Assembly (NCBI GenBank): GCA_013393545.1
Contig: JABXHG010000593.1
Span: forward strand, 1-12,471
Source of the DNA: Alteromonadaceae bacterium
GTDB taxonomy: Bacteria; Pseudomonadota; Gammaproteobacteria; Pseudomonadales; Oleiphilaceae
Reading direction: 5' to 3'
Length of the DNA stretch: 12,471 nucleotides
Each line of letters opens with the position of its first letter. Position 1 is the first letter of the stretch. This document shows, one piece after another, positions 1-7,689 of the stretch. Made by a program: the position numbers and the translations under genes. The notes under the pieces are model-generated. The model did not search any database. It was given only the letters and a program-made list of their open reading frames with translations, and was not told the DNA's origin.

Positions 1-184
1 GGGTGGCAGCTTGAGGATCGGTGGGTGGTGCGGCCGACACAAGAGGGAGGAGGACAGGAGGAAGAAGGTGGGCGAGGAGCAGGCGAGGGCGGTGACCGAC
101 GGAGACGGCGGGGGCCGGCTGCTGGTGGAGGGTGCGCTTGAAGTGGGAGCGGGCGAGATAGGGACGGGAGGGTGGCGCGGAGGT
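1..184. other. Corrupted, G-rich edge of ettA (probable low-quality sequence)
   Basis: Bases 1-180 contain, by hand count, about 99 G, 34 A, 29 C and 18 T, a purine skew absent from the adjacent ettA sequence. On the minus strand the frame stays open and aligns residue for residue with the EttA C-terminal nucleotide-binding domain: P-S-R-x-Y, then F-K, then a damaged signature reading SVGHRPR where SGGERGR is expected, then LLLAHLL where LHLAKLL is expected. About 60% of residues are changed without an indel. I infer miscalled bases at a contig end. A genuinely decayed gene is less likely, because decay would bring indels and stops. Confidence 0.6.
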
Positions 185-1435
185 GCCCACCTTGATGATA
201 TCGTTGCCGTCGGACAGCTCTTCCCAGACGGTCTTGTCGCCGTCCAGGTCGCGCATCTGGTCCACGTAGGCCAGCTCCACAGTTTCGCCCACGACGATCT
301 CGCCGGAGTTTGGCTTGTCGTAGCCGGCAATCATCTTGAACAAAGTGGATTTACCGGCGCCATTACCACCGATGATGCCCACGATCGCACCCGGCGGCAC
401 GCTGAACGACACATCTTCGTACAACAGGCGGTCTTCAAAGGCCTTGCTGATGCCTTCGACTTCGATCACCTTGTTGCCCAAGCGCGGTCCGGGCGGGATG
501 TACAGTTCGTTGGTTTCGTTACGCTTCTGGAATTCCTGGGAGCTCATTTCCTCGAAGCGGGCCAGGCGGGCCTTGCTCTTGGACTGGCGGCCCCTGGAGT
601 TGGAGCGCACCCACTCGAGCTCCTGTGTTACGGCTGTCTGGTGGGAAGCTTCCTGCTTTGCCTCCATTTCCCGGCGCTTCTCCTTGTTCTCCAGCCACTG
701 GCTGTAGTTGCCTTCGAACGGAATGCCCTGGCCGCGATCCAGTTCCAGAAGCCAGCCGGCGACGTCGTCCAGGAAGCAGCGTTCGTGGGTGATGGCTACC
801 ACGGTACCGTCGTAGTCGTGCAGGAAGCGCTCGAGCCAGGCCACGGATTCGGCATCCAGGTGGTTGGTGGGCTCGTCCAGCAGCAGCATGTCCGGACCGG
901 ACAGCAACAGGCGGCAAAGGGCCACCCGGCGGCGCTCACCACCGGACAGGACTTTTACCTTTTGATCCCAGGGTGGAAGGCGCAGGGCGTCGGCCGCGAC
1001 TTCCATCTTGCGCTCGATGTCGTGGCCGTCGGTGGCCTGGATGATAGCTTCCAGCTCGCCCTGCTTCTGGGCCAGGGCGTCGAAGTCGGCGTCCGGCTCG
1101 GCGTAGGCGGCGTAGACCTGGTCCAGCTCGGCCAGCGCGTTGTGAACATGCTCGACAGACTCGTCAACAATTTCCTTGACGGTTTTTTCTTCATCCAGCT
1201 CCGGTTCCTGGGGCAGGTAGCCCACGTTGATGCCGGGCTGCGGGCGGGCTTCGCCGATGTAATCGGTATCGACGCCGGCCATGATGCGCAGCAGGGTGGA
1301 TTTACCGGCGCCGTTCAGACCCAAAACGCCGATTTTGGCGCCCGGGAAAAAACTCAGGGATATGTCTTTAAGAATCTCGCGCTTGGGCGGAACCACCTTG
1401 CCCACGCGGTTCATCGTGTATACGTATTGGGCCAT
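1..1435 (-). CDS. ettA: Energy-dependent translational throttle protein EttA (ABC-F ATPase), 3'-truncated by window edge
   Basis: EttA is a cytoplasmic ABC-F protein with two ATPase domains. In the family it binds the ribosomal E site and gates the first elongation step according to the ATP/ADP ratio. Reading the minus strand from the ATG at 1433-1435, the N-terminus MAQYVYTMNRVGKVVPPKR is the family's. Walker A is GLNGAGKST (about residues 39-47), the signature LSGGERRR lies near 163-170, and Walker B LLLDEPTNHLD near 183-193. The second Walker A, GGNGAGKST, follows a Lys/Arg/Glu-rich linker. The H-loop reads THERCFLDD where I would expect THDRYFLDN. About 417 codons are clean. The last 61 codons (1-184) still align in frame but with many substitutions, and the second signature is unreadable as LSGGER. 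The gene runs off the window; the family is about 555 residues. It diverges from glyA. Recognition of the family is secure. Confidence 0.95.
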   Translation of the reverse strand, partial: MAQYVYTMNRVGKVVPPKREILKDISLSFFPGAKIGVLGLNGAGKSTLLRIMAGVDTDYIGEARPQPGINVGYLPQEPELDEEKTVKEIVDESVEHVHNALAELDQVYAAYAEPDADFDALAQKQGELEAIIQATDGHDIERKMEVAADALRLPPWDQKVKVLSGGERRRVALCRLLLSGPDMLLLDEPTNHLDAESVAWLERFLHDYDGTVVAITHERCFLDDVAGWLLELDRGQGIPFEGNYSQWLENKEKRREMEAKQEASHQTAVTQELEWVRSNSRGRQSKSKARLARFEEMSSQEFQKRNETNELYIPPGPRLGNKVIEVEGISKAFEDRLLYEDVSFSVPPGAIVGIIGGNGAGKSTLFKMIAGYDKPNSGEIVVGETVELAYVDQMRDLDGDKTVWEELSDGNDIIKVGTSAPPSRPYLARSHFKRTLHQQPAPAVSVGHRPRLLLAHLLPPVLLPLVSAAPPTDPQAAT

Positions 1436-1495
1436 AACCGGCTGTGTCCTCTATGTGTCGGAGGTAAAGAAAACCAATGTGCGGATTAGCCACGT

Positions 1496-1524
1496 AAGGT
1501 AGCGAAACGGGCCAGCTATAGCAA
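1496..1524 (-). promoter_or_regulatory. Candidate sigma-70 promoter for ettA
   Basis: On the minus strand TTGCTA (1519-1524) and TACCTT (1496-1501) are separated by exactly 17 nt, upstream of the ettA start at 1435. They match the -35 consensus at 4 of 6 positions and the -10 at 3 of 6. The spacing is good and the match weak. AGAGGA lies about 11 nt before the ettA ATG as a loose ribosome binding site. Confidence 0.3.
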
Positions 1525-1531
1525 TAAAGGA

Positions 1532-1560
1532 TGATTTTCAACCCGTTTTCGCGGTAGAAT
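1532..1560 (+). promoter_or_regulatory. Candidate sigma-70 promoter for glyA
   Basis: TAGAAT at 1555-1560 is a good -10 hexamer (5 of 6), placed 75 nt before the glyA start. With a 17-nt spacer the -35 would be TGATTT at 1532-1537, which is poor, so an activator or another start is possible. The AT-rich stretch 1516-1560 sits between the divergent ettA and glyA genes. Confidence 0.35.
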
Positions 1561-1582
1561 GCCGCACCAAATTTTCAACAGT

Positions 1583-1605
1583 CCGGGCGCGATTGCACCG
1601 CCCGG
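1583..1605 (+). promoter_or_regulatory. GC-rich hairpin in the glyA 5' untranslated region
   Basis: CCGGGCG (1583-1589) pairs perfectly with CGCCCGG (1599-1605) around a 9-nt loop. It lies downstream of the proposed -10 element and about 30 nt before the glyA ATG, so it would be in the leader RNA. No T-tract follows, so it is not an intrinsic terminator. It does not resemble a glycine riboswitch. Its role, whether mRNA stability or translational control, is unknown. Confidence 0.4.
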
Positions 1606-1635
1606 GCCGGCCAATGACACAGAGGCAGCACACCC

Positions 1636-2889
1636 ATGTTTAATCGTGATATGAAAATCGCCGGTTACGACGACGAACTGTGGACCGCGATGGAAGCGGA
1701 GCGCAACCGCCAGGAAGTTCATATTGAGCTGATTGCGTCCGAAAACTACACCAGCCCGCGGGTGATGGAAGCCCAGGGCAGCGTGCTGACCAACAAATAC
1801 GCCGAAGGCTACCCGGGCAAGCGTTATTACGGTGGCTGCGAATTTGTCGACAAGGCCGAAGAGCTGGCGATCGAGCGCGCCAAGGAACTGTTCGGAGCCG
1901 CTTACGCCAACGTACAGCCGCACTCCGGCTCCCAGGCCAACTCGGCGGTGTTCATGGCCCTGTTGAAGCCCGGCGACACCGTGCTGGGTATGAGTCTTGC
2001 CCACGGTGGCCACCTGACTCACGGTGCCAGCGTCAACTTCTCCGGCAAGATCTACAACGCGGTTCAGTACGGCATTAACACCGACACCGGTCTGGTGGAT
2101 TACGATGAAATCGAGGCTTTGGCGGTTGAGCACAAGCCGAAGATGATCATTGCTGGCTTCTCCGCTTATTCTCAGGAGCTGGCCTTTGCCCGCTTCCGCG
2201 AGATCGCCGACAAGGTGGGCGCGTACCTGTTCGTTGATATGGCGCACGTGGCTGGCCTGGTTGCCGCCGGTGTGTACCCGGACCCGGTGCCTCACGCCCA
2301 CGTGATTGCCACTACTACCCACAAAACTCTGCGTGGCCCTCGCGGTGGCCTGATTCTGGCCTGCGACGACGCCGATCTGCAGAAGAAGCTGAACTCTGCC
2401 GTATTCCCGGGTGGTCAGGGCGGCCCGCTGATGCACGTGATTGCGGCCAAGGCCGTGTGCTTCAAAGAGGCCATGAGCGATGAGTTCAAGGCGTACCAGG
2501 CACAGGTTGTGAAAAATGCCGCAGCCATGGCTGAAGTGTTTGTTGAGCGTGGCTTTGACGTGGTTTCCGGTGGCACCAAAAACCATCTGTTCCTGGTCAG
2601 CCTGATCAAGCAGGACATCACCGGTAAAGATGCCGACGCCGCTCTGGGCAAGGCTCATATCACCGTGAACAAGAACGCCGTTCCGAACGACCCGCGTTCA
2701 CCGTTTGTTACTTCCGGTCTGCGTATCGGTACCCCGGCAGTAACCACTCGTGGTTTCAAGGAAGCCGAGTGCCGTGATCTGGCGGGCTGGATGTGTGACA
2801 TTCTCGACAACCTTGAAGACGAAACCGTTATCGCCCGCGTACGCGAGCAGGTTGAAGCCGTTTGCGGCCGCCTGCCGGTTTACGGCTGA
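1636..2889 (+). CDS. glyA: Serine hydroxymethyltransferase
   Basis: This PLP enzyme interconverts serine plus tetrahydrofolate with glycine plus 5,10-methylene-tetrahydrofolate. It is the main cytosolic source of one-carbon units for purines, thymidylate and methionine. The 417-residue product matches the family length (E. coli GlyA has 417). The PLP-binding lysine is K230 in [13 protein letters not shown], with D201 and H204 in [10 protein letters not shown]. The substrate loop [13 protein letters not shown] (55-67) and SENYTSP (35-41) are intact. The ATG at 1636 gives the normal N-terminus; a weak AGAGG lies 11 nt upstream. The gene is divergent from ettA and sits just ahead of the nrdR-rib operon, a neighbourhood common in gammaproteobacteria. 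A long open frame on the opposite strand is only a shadow of its codon use. Confidence 0.97.
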   Translation: MFNRDMKIAGYDDELWTAMEAERNRQEVHIELIASENYTSPRVMEAQGSVLTNKYAEGYPGKRYYGGCEFVDKAEELAIERAKELFGAAYANVQPHSGSQANSAVFMALLKPGDTVLGMSLAHGGHLTHGASVNFSGKIYNAVQYGINTDTGLVDYDEIEALAVEHKPKMIIAGFSAYSQELAFARFREIADKVGAYLFVDMAHVAGLVAAGVYPDPVPHAHVIATTTHKTLRGPRGGLILACDDADLQKKLNSAVFPGGQGGPLMHVIAAKAVCFKEAMSDEFKAYQAQVVKNAAAMAEVFVERGFDVVSGGTKNHLFLVSLIKQDITGKDADAALGKAHITVNKNAVPNDPRSPFVTSGLRIGTPAVTTRGFKEAECRDLAGWMCDILDNLEDETVIARVREQVEAVCGRLPVYG

Positions 2890-2906
2890 GGCAGGTGAAC
2901 GCTTTT

Positions 2907-2937
2907 GCCCGGGGCCGCCGGTAAGCGCTCCCCGGGC
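2907..2937 (+). terminator. GC-rich hairpin between glyA and nrdR, possible terminator or processing site
   Basis: GCCCGGGG (2907-2914) and CCCCGGGC (2930-2937) form an 8-bp perfect stem around a 15-nt loop, 17 nt after the glyA stop. The following CATTCTTTCC has only a weak T-tract. Termination may therefore be partial, or the stem may only protect the glyA mRNA 3' end. No obvious promoter is visible in the remaining 23 nt before nrdR, so some read-through from glyA is plausible. Confidence 0.45.
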
Positions 2938-2960
2938 GCATTCTTTCCGGAGTTCAGGTT

Positions 2961-3479
2961 ATGCATTGTCCTTTCTGTGGTGAAGCCGAAACCAAGGTGA
3001 TCGATTCACGCCTGGTGGCCGAGGGTGACCAGGTGCGTCGCCGCAGGGAGTGTTTGACCTGCCACGAGCGCTTCACCACCTTCGAAACCGCCGAACTGGT
3101 GATGCCGCGCGTGGTCAAGCAGGATGGCACCCGCCAGCCGTTTGATGAAGAAAAACTGCGGGCGGGGCTGATGAAAGCCCTGGAAAAACGGCCGGTCAGT
3201 ATCGAGCAGATCGATGCCGCCCTGAATCGTATTCGTTATCGCCTGCGCGCCACAGGCGAGCGGGAAGTGAAGTCCATGCGCTTGGGCGAAGAAGTGATGA
3301 CCGAGCTGCGTCAGCTTGATCAGGTGGCCTACGTGCGTTTTGCGTCTGTCTACCGCAGCTTCCAGGACATCAATGAGTTCAAGGAAGAGATTGAGCGGCT
3401 TTCACAGGGTGATGGTGAAGTGGCCGCCGACGTGGCCCGGGTGCTGGCAGACCAGCCTGCGGACAAAGGCAAGTCATGA
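2961..3479 (+). CDS. nrdR: Transcriptional repressor NrdR
   Basis: NrdR represses ribonucleotide reductase operons in response to ATP/dATP bound by its ATP-cone. The product has the N-terminal zinc ribbon with C3, C6, C31 and C34 ([17 protein letters not shown], then [13 protein letters not shown]). An ATP-cone follows from about residue 49 to 140 ([19 protein letters not shown] through [14 protein letters not shown]). At 172 residues it is about 20 longer than the usual 150; the extra is a loose acidic and Ala-rich C-terminal tail after SQGDGE. GGAG at 2949-2952 lies 8 nt from the ATG. It is the first gene of the tight cofactor operon, and its stop overlaps the ribD start by 4 nt (ATGA). No nrd genes are in this window, so its targets lie elsewhere. 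Confidence 0.96.
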   Translation: MHCPFCGEAETKVIDSRLVAEGDQVRRRRECLTCHERFTTFETAELVMPRVVKQDGTRQPFDEEKLRAGLMKALEKRPVSIEQIDAALNRIRYRLRATGEREVKSMRLGEEVMTELRQLDQVAYVRFASVYRSFQDINEFKEEIERLSQGDGEVAADVARVLADQPADKGKS

Positions 3480-4591
3480 TTCTGGATCGTGACCGGGCGA
3501 TGATGGCCCGGGCCATTCAACTGGCCTGGCGCGGGCGTTATTCCACCCATCCCAATCCGCGGGTGGGCTGCGTCATTGCCCGGGGCAACCGTATTGTTGG
3601 TGAAGGTTGGCACGAGCGTGCCGGTGAGGCCCATGCAGAAGTGCGGGCGCTGAGCCAGGCCGGTGACCAGGCTCGGGGCGCCCGGGCCTACATCACTCTG
3701 GAGCCGTGCAGTCACTACGGCCGCACGCCGCCATGCGCCAAGGCGCTGATTGATGCCGGGGTGTCTCAGGTATTCGCGGCTGTGCGTGACCCCAACCCAT
3801 CGGTATCCGGCCGGGGGCTGGATATGTTGCGGGAAGCCGGCATTCGGGTACACGAAGGCTTGATGGAGCAGGAAGCGGCGCGCCTGAATCCGGGGTTTAT
3901 GAAGCGCATGACCACCGGTCGCCCCTGGGTGCGCCTGAAAATGGCTGCCAGTCTTGATGGCCGCACCGCCATGGCCTCCGGCGAGAGCCAGTGGATTACC
4001 GGTCCCGAGGCACGGCGTGATGTGCAACGACTGCGCGCCTTGAGTGACGCAGTGTTGACCGGTGTAGGCACCGTGCTGGCCGACGACCCGTCCCTGAATG
4101 TGCGCCGGGAAGAAATGGGTGACATCGGCGATGCCACCGAACCCTCCCGGCAGCCGCTACGGGTAATTGCCGACAGGGATGCCCGTACACCGTCAGTTTC
4201 CCGTATTCTGCGCGGCGGCAATGTTCAGGTATTCTGCGCCAGCTCCACGCTGGCCACCGGGCCTGCGCAGGATCTGGCAGCACTGGGCGTAAGCCTCACC
4301 GGTGTTGCCTGGAAAGATAATGGCGTGGATGTGGCCGAATTGTTGGATGCCCTCGGCGAGCTGGGTATCAACGAGGTGCTGGTGGAGGCCGGGCCAACGC
4401 TGGCCGGCACCTTTATCGGCCAGAACCTGGTGGATGAACTCTGGTTGTATCAGGCACCGGTGTTCCTGGGCAGCACCGGGCGGCCCACGGCGCATCTGCC
4501 CATCGAAACCATGGCTGACAAGATACAGTGGACTGTACTGGATCGCCGTCAGGTAGGTGAGGATCAGCGCCTGATTCTCGCCCGCCGCTAA
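3476..4591 (+). CDS. ribD: Bifunctional diaminohydroxyphosphoribosylaminopyrimidine deaminase / 5-amino-6-(5-phosphoribosylamino)uracil reductase
   Basis: RibD carries out the second and third steps of riboflavin synthesis: deamination of the pyrimidine released by GTP cyclohydrolase II, then NADPH-dependent reduction of the ribose. The N-terminal deaminase has the zinc site H53-A-E55 and C78/C87 in [13 protein letters not shown]. The reductase domain starts near residue 150 with [17 protein letters not shown] and includes [17 protein letters not shown] and [13 protein letters not shown]. The 371-residue length is typical (E. coli 367). The start overlaps the nrdR stop (ATGA), implying coupled translation. 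A 61-nt gap separates it from ribBX, unusually long for this operon; in Pseudomonas the riboflavin synthase alpha gene sits at that point. Confidence 0.97.
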   Translation: MILDRDRAMMARAIQLAWRGRYSTHPNPRVGCVIARGNRIVGEGWHERAGEAHAEVRALSQAGDQARGARAYITLEPCSHYGRTPPCAKALIDAGVSQVFAAVRDPNPSVSGRGLDMLREAGIRVHEGLMEQEAARLNPGFMKRMTTGRPWVRLKMAASLDGRTAMASGESQWITGPEARRDVQRLRALSDAVLTGVGTVLADDPSLNVRREEMGDIGDATEPSRQPLRVIADRDARTPSVSRILRGGNVQVFCASSTLATGPAQDLAALGVSLTGVAWKDNGVDVAELLDALGELGINEVLVEAGPTLAGTFIGQNLVDELWLYQAPVFLGSTGRPTAHLPIETMADKIQWTVLDRRQVGEDQRLILARR

Positions 4592-4652
4592 CCGTCCCAT
4601 TCATTTTCCCGGTGGTCGTTGCCGCCGCTGGAAAGGCAGGGTGCATAAACCT

Positions 4653-5768
4653 ATGGCACTGAACAGTATTGAAGAGATCCTCGAGGATATCCGTCAGGGC
4701 AAGATGGTCATCCTGATGGACGACGAAGATCGTGAAAACGAAGGCGACTTGGTGATGGCCGCCGAGCATTGCAGCGCCGAGGCCATCAACTTCATGGCTC
4801 GTTTCGGCCGGGGTCTGATTTGCATGCCCATGAGCCGCGAGCGCTGTGAGCAGCTCGAGCTGCCGTTGATGGTGCAGCAGAACGCTTCCGGCTTCGGCAC
4901 CAAGTTTACCTTGTCGATTGAAGCGGCCGAAGGCGTGACTACCGGTATTTCCGCCGCCGACCGTGCCCGCACGGTTCAGGCTGCTGTGGCTCGTAATGCC
5001 AAGGCTACTGATCTGGTGCAGCCAGGCCACATCTTTCCTTTGATGGCCGACCCCGGCGGTGTGCTGAGCCGCGCGGGCCACACCGAAGCATCCTGTGATC
5101 TGGCCTCGCTGGCCGGTTGCGAGCCGGCCGGCGTGATCTGCGAAATCATGAACGATGACGGCTCCATGGCCCGCCGGGAAGATCTGGAACGGTTTGCCGA
5201 AGAGCACGACCTGAAAATCGGCACCATTGCCGATCTGATTCACTACCGCACACTGAACGAGAAAACCGTGGAGTGTGTGGAAGAGAACGAGCTGGACACC
5301 GAATACGGCGTCTTTACCCTGCGCACCTACCGCGACAACATTCAGGGCGCCACGCACCTGGCCATGGTGATGGGTGATATCGAGCCGGACCAGCCTACCT
5401 TTGTGCGCGTGCACATTACTGACACCCTGCGGGACCTGTTGGGCGCGCGTCGCAAGGACTCCCGCAGCTGGCCGCTTCACCATGCGCTGGAGAAAGTGGC
5501 TGAAGAAGGGCAGGGCGTTGTGGTGCTGCTGAACAGCGCCGAGGACAGCTACAACCTTGAAGACCGGATTCACGAGTTTTTCGACCGGGACCAGGCCGCT
5601 TCCTCGAAGGGCGGTTCCGGCGTTTACTTTACCGTGGGGACCGGCTCACAGATTTTGCGGGACATTGGCGTGGGTAAAATGCGCCTGTTGAGCCCGCCGG
5701 TGAAATTCTCCGCCATTTCCGGCTTCGATCTGGAAGTGGTGGAATACGTACCCTATTCGCAAGAGTGA
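4653..5768 (+). CDS. ribB: 3,4-dihydroxy-2-butanone 4-phosphate synthase with degenerate RibA-like C-terminal domain (RibBX type)
   Basis: The N-terminal domain (about 1-203) converts ribulose 5-phosphate to 3,4-dihydroxy-2-butanone 4-phosphate plus formate. It keeps [10 protein letters not shown] at 23-32, the HTEASCDL motif at 143-150 and E164. The C-terminal half (about 205-371) follows the GTP cyclohydrolase II fold pattern: [20 protein letters not shown] stands where the active enzyme has VRVHSECLTGDVFGS and then RCDCG. All zinc-binding cysteines are missing, so cyclohydrolase activity is not expected. This matches the RibBX variant described in Proteobacteria, so a separate ribA must supply that step. 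I chose the ATG at 4653 (371 residues, normal start [10 protein letters not shown]) over an in-frame GTG at 4641, whose upstream AAGG is only 4 nt away. Databases often call this gene ribBA. Confidence 0.93.
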   Translation: MALNSIEEILEDIRQGKMVILMDDEDRENEGDLVMAAEHCSAEAINFMARFGRGLICMPMSRERCEQLELPLMVQQNASGFGTKFTLSIEAAEGVTTGISAADRARTVQAAVARNAKATDLVQPGHIFPLMADPGGVLSRAGHTEASCDLASLAGCEPAGVICEIMNDDGSMARREDLERFAEEHDLKIGTIADLIHYRTLNEKTVECVEENELDTEYGVFTLRTYRDNIQGATHLAMVMGDIEPDQPTFVRVHITDTLRDLLGARRKDSRSWPLHHALEKVAEEGQGVVVLLNSAEDSYNLEDRIHEFFDRDQAASSKGGSGVYFTVGTGSQILRDIGVGKMRLLSPPVKFSAISGFDLEVVEYVPYSQE

Positions 5769-5773
5769 TGGTA

Positions 5774-6250
5774 ATGAACGATATTAGAGTGATTGAAGGT
5801 GATTTCACCCAGTGCAGCGGTCGCTACGCGCTGGTGGTTGGCCGTTTTAACGGCTTTGTCGTGGAAAGCCTGGTGGAAGGCGCGGTAGACACGCTACTTC
5901 GCCACGGCATCTCCAAAGATGACATCACCATTGTGCGGGTGCCTGGTGCCTATGAAATGCCGTTGGCGGTTAAACGCGTGGCGGAGACCACTGAGTATGA
6001 CGCCGTGATTGCCCTGGGTGCGGTCATTCGTGGCGGCACACCGCACTTTGACTATGTGGCCGGAGAAGCGTCCAGCGGTTTGGGCGCGGTGAGCCTGGAT
6101 TCCGACGTACCGGTGAGCTTTGGTGTGTTGACGGTGGATTCCATCGAACAGGCCATTGAGCGCTCGGGCACCAAGGCCGGTAACAAGGGCGCGGAAGCGG
6201 CTATTACCGCGCTGGAAATGGTCAGTCTGTTCAAGAAGTTGGGTGAGTAA
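5774..6250 (+). CDS. ribH: 6,7-dimethyl-8-ribityllumazine synthase (riboflavin synthase beta chain)
   Basis: RibH condenses the RibB product with 5-amino-6-ribitylaminouracil to give lumazine, the substrate of riboflavin synthase. In the family it forms pentamers or 60-meric shells. Visible are [15 protein letters not shown] near residues 23-37, [12 protein letters not shown], and [17 protein letters not shown] carrying the catalytic histidine. The C-terminal [12 protein letters not shown] is also present. The ATG at 5774 (158 residues) is preferred because AAGAG at 5761-5765 lies 8 nt away. The ATG at 5768, overlapping the ribBX stop, and the GTG at 5765 are alternatives that add 2-3 residues. 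Its stop overlaps the nusB start by 1 nt (TAATG). Confidence 0.96.
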   Translation: MNDIRVIEGDFTQCSGRYALVVGRFNGFVVESLVEGAVDTLLRHGISKDDITIVRVPGAYEMPLAVKRVAETTEYDAVIALGAVIRGGTPHFDYVAGEASSGLGAVSLDSDVPVSFGVLTVDSIEQAIERSGTKAGNKGAEAAITALEMVSLFKKLGE

Positions 6251-6723
6251 TGAGCGAAGCAGGCGAAAACACTCCCCAACCGGCGAGCAACAAACCGAAA
6301 GCCGGCGACCGCCGCCGTGCCCGTGCCCTGGCGATGCAGGCGCTGTATCACCGACACTACAGCAAGACCGCCGTCTCTGACATCGAGGCGGAGTTCATGG
6401 TCGATAACGACATGAGCAAGGTCGACCAGATGTATTTCCGGGACCTGCTGCGCGGCGTTCACCGCGAACAGGCCGAGCTGGACCGGCTGCTGGAGCCGTA
6501 CCTCGACCGCCCGTTGAAAGAAGTGGACCCGATCGAACTGGCTATTGTGCGGCTGGGCGCTTACGAGCTGAAGCACCGGGTGGATGTGCCGTACAAGGTG
6601 GTGATCAACGAAGGCATCGAAATGGCCAAGCGTTTTGGTGGTACCGAAGGGCACAAGTTCGTTAACAGCATTCTGGATAAACTCAGCCGCCGCCTGCGCA
6701 TGGCGGAAACCCGCCCGCGCTGA
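6250..6723 (+). CDS. nusB: Transcription antitermination factor NusB
   Basis: NusB binds boxA RNA with NusE (ribosomal protein S10) and joins the antitermination complex on rRNA operons. The 157-residue all-helical protein has the family start motif DRRRARALAMQALYH after a charged 18-residue leader. It also has VDQMYFRDLLRGV, DPIELAIVRLGAYEL, and the conserved end VPYKVVINEGIEMAKRFGG followed by HKFVNSILDKL. Length is slightly above E. coli NusB (139) because of extra residues at both ends. It overlaps ribH by one base and is followed 15 nt later by thiL. The ribH-nusB-thiL-pgpA order is widely conserved in gammaproteobacteria, which supports every member. Confidence 0.97.
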   Translation: MSEAGENTPQPASNKPKAGDRRRARALAMQALYHRHYSKTAVSDIEAEFMVDNDMSKVDQMYFRDLLRGVHREQAELDRLLEPYLDRPLKEVDPIELAIVRLGAYELKHRVDVPYKVVINEGIEMAKRFGGTEGHKFVNSILDKLSRRLRMAETRPR

Positions 6724-6738
6724 TCGGGTGGTTTTTTG

Positions 6739-7689
6739 ATGGGTGAGTTCGAGCTGATCCGGCAGTTTTTCCAGCCGCTGGCCGATTCGGCCGGTACGGA
6801 TCAGCTGATTCTGGGCCCGGGTGACGATTGCGCGATCCAGCGCGTACCCCCGGGCCGGGATCTGGTCTTCTCTGTCGACACCCTGGTGGAGGGTGTTCAC
6901 TTCCCCGAGCATTATCATTCCGAATATCTGGGCTGGCGAGCTCTGGCCGTCGCGTCGAGTGATCTGGCGGCCATGGGTGCGAACCCCGTCTGCTTTACTC
7001 TGGCGCTGACCCTGCCAAAAGCAGATGAGAACTGGTTGGCTGGCTTTGCCAGAGGTCTGGCACGGGGCAGCAAGGCGTTTGGCATTGCCCTGGCCGGTGG
7101 TGATACCACTCGAGGCCCTTTAACACTGACGCTGCAGGTGCATGGAACTGTAGAGCAGGGGGCGGCTTTGTGCCGCCATGGTGCGCGGCCCGGAGATCTG
7201 GTGTGTGTGTCTGGTCAGCTCGGAGATGCCGGCGCGGCGCTGGATTTTCTGGCGAGTCCGGATCCGTCTGCAATTCAGCGGCAGGTGTTGAAGCGATACC
7301 ATTTCCCCGAACCCCGGTTGGCGCTTGGCCCGGAACTGGTTGGCCGTGCCACGGCCGCCATCGATATTTCGGACGGCCTGCTGGCAGATTTGCAGCATAT
7401 CCTTCAGGCTTCCGGCGTTGGCGCTTGCCTGAATGCCGGCGACATCCCGATCAGCGAAGCGCTTCGGCAGTTGCGGGGAGAGCGGGCCACCGAGCTGGCA
7501 CTGACGGCCGGCGATGATTACCAGCTGTGTATCACTATTTCACCGGACCAGTGGCAGCAATTGCCTGGCCCTGTGCGGCAGGAGCTGACTGTGGTCGGAC
7601 ACATCGAAGCGCAACTGGGGTTGCGAGTAAAAGGTGCGCCGGCGCTGCCTGCCAGTACAGGATTTGATCATTTCGGGAGCAAACTGTGA
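6739..7689 (+). CDS. thiL: Thiamine-monophosphate kinase
   Basis: ThiL phosphorylates thiamine monophosphate to thiamine diphosphate with ATP, the last step of cofactor synthesis. The 316-residue product shows the metal- and ATP-binding motifs in order: GPGDDCA (26-32), SVDTLVEGVHF (45-55), SSDLAAMGA (73-81), AGGDTT (119-124), DISDGLLADL (209-218) and TAGDDYQL (256-263). I chose the ATG at 6739; a TTG just ahead (6736) adds one residue. The ribosome binding site is weak (GGGTGG about 7 nt upstream), so translation may depend on coupling to nusB. Its stop overlaps the pgpA GTG start by 4 nt (GTGA). No TPP riboswitch is seen in front of it. Confidence 0.96.
   Translation: MGEFELIRQFFQPLADSAGTDQLILGPGDDCAIQRVPPGRDLVFSVDTLVEGVHFPEHYHSEYLGWRALAVASSDLAAMGANPVCFTLALTLPKADENWLAGFARGLARGSKAFGIALAGGDTTRGPLTLTLQVHGTVEQGAALCRHGARPGDLVCVSGQLGDAGAALDFLASPDPSAIQRQVLKRYHFPEPRLALGPELVGRATAAIDISDGLLADLQHILQASGVGACLNAGDIPISEALRQLRGERATELALTAGDDYQLCITISPDQWQQLPGPVRQELTVVGHIEAQLGLRVKGAPALPASTGFDHFGSKL

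Noticed and set aside
11..1489. 492-codon open frame on the plus strand across ettA
   Set aside because: It is exactly antisense to a clear ettA frame, has no domain I recognise, and arises from GC-rich codon use.
1516..2658. 380-codon open frame on the minus strand across glyA
   Set aside because: Shadow of glyA; no family resemblance, and it covers the glyA promoter region.
4592..4652. Possible FMN riboswitch before ribBX
   Set aside because: The conserved RFN core elements are not present and the gap is too short for the usual structure.
4413..5573. 386-codon open frame on the minus strand across ribD/ribBX
   Set aside because: Antisense to two well-identified genes; His/Gln/Val-rich composition typical of shadow frames.
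6052..6918. 288-codon minus-strand frame across ribH-nusB-thiL
   Set aside because: Overlaps three conserved genes completely, with no recognisable motif.
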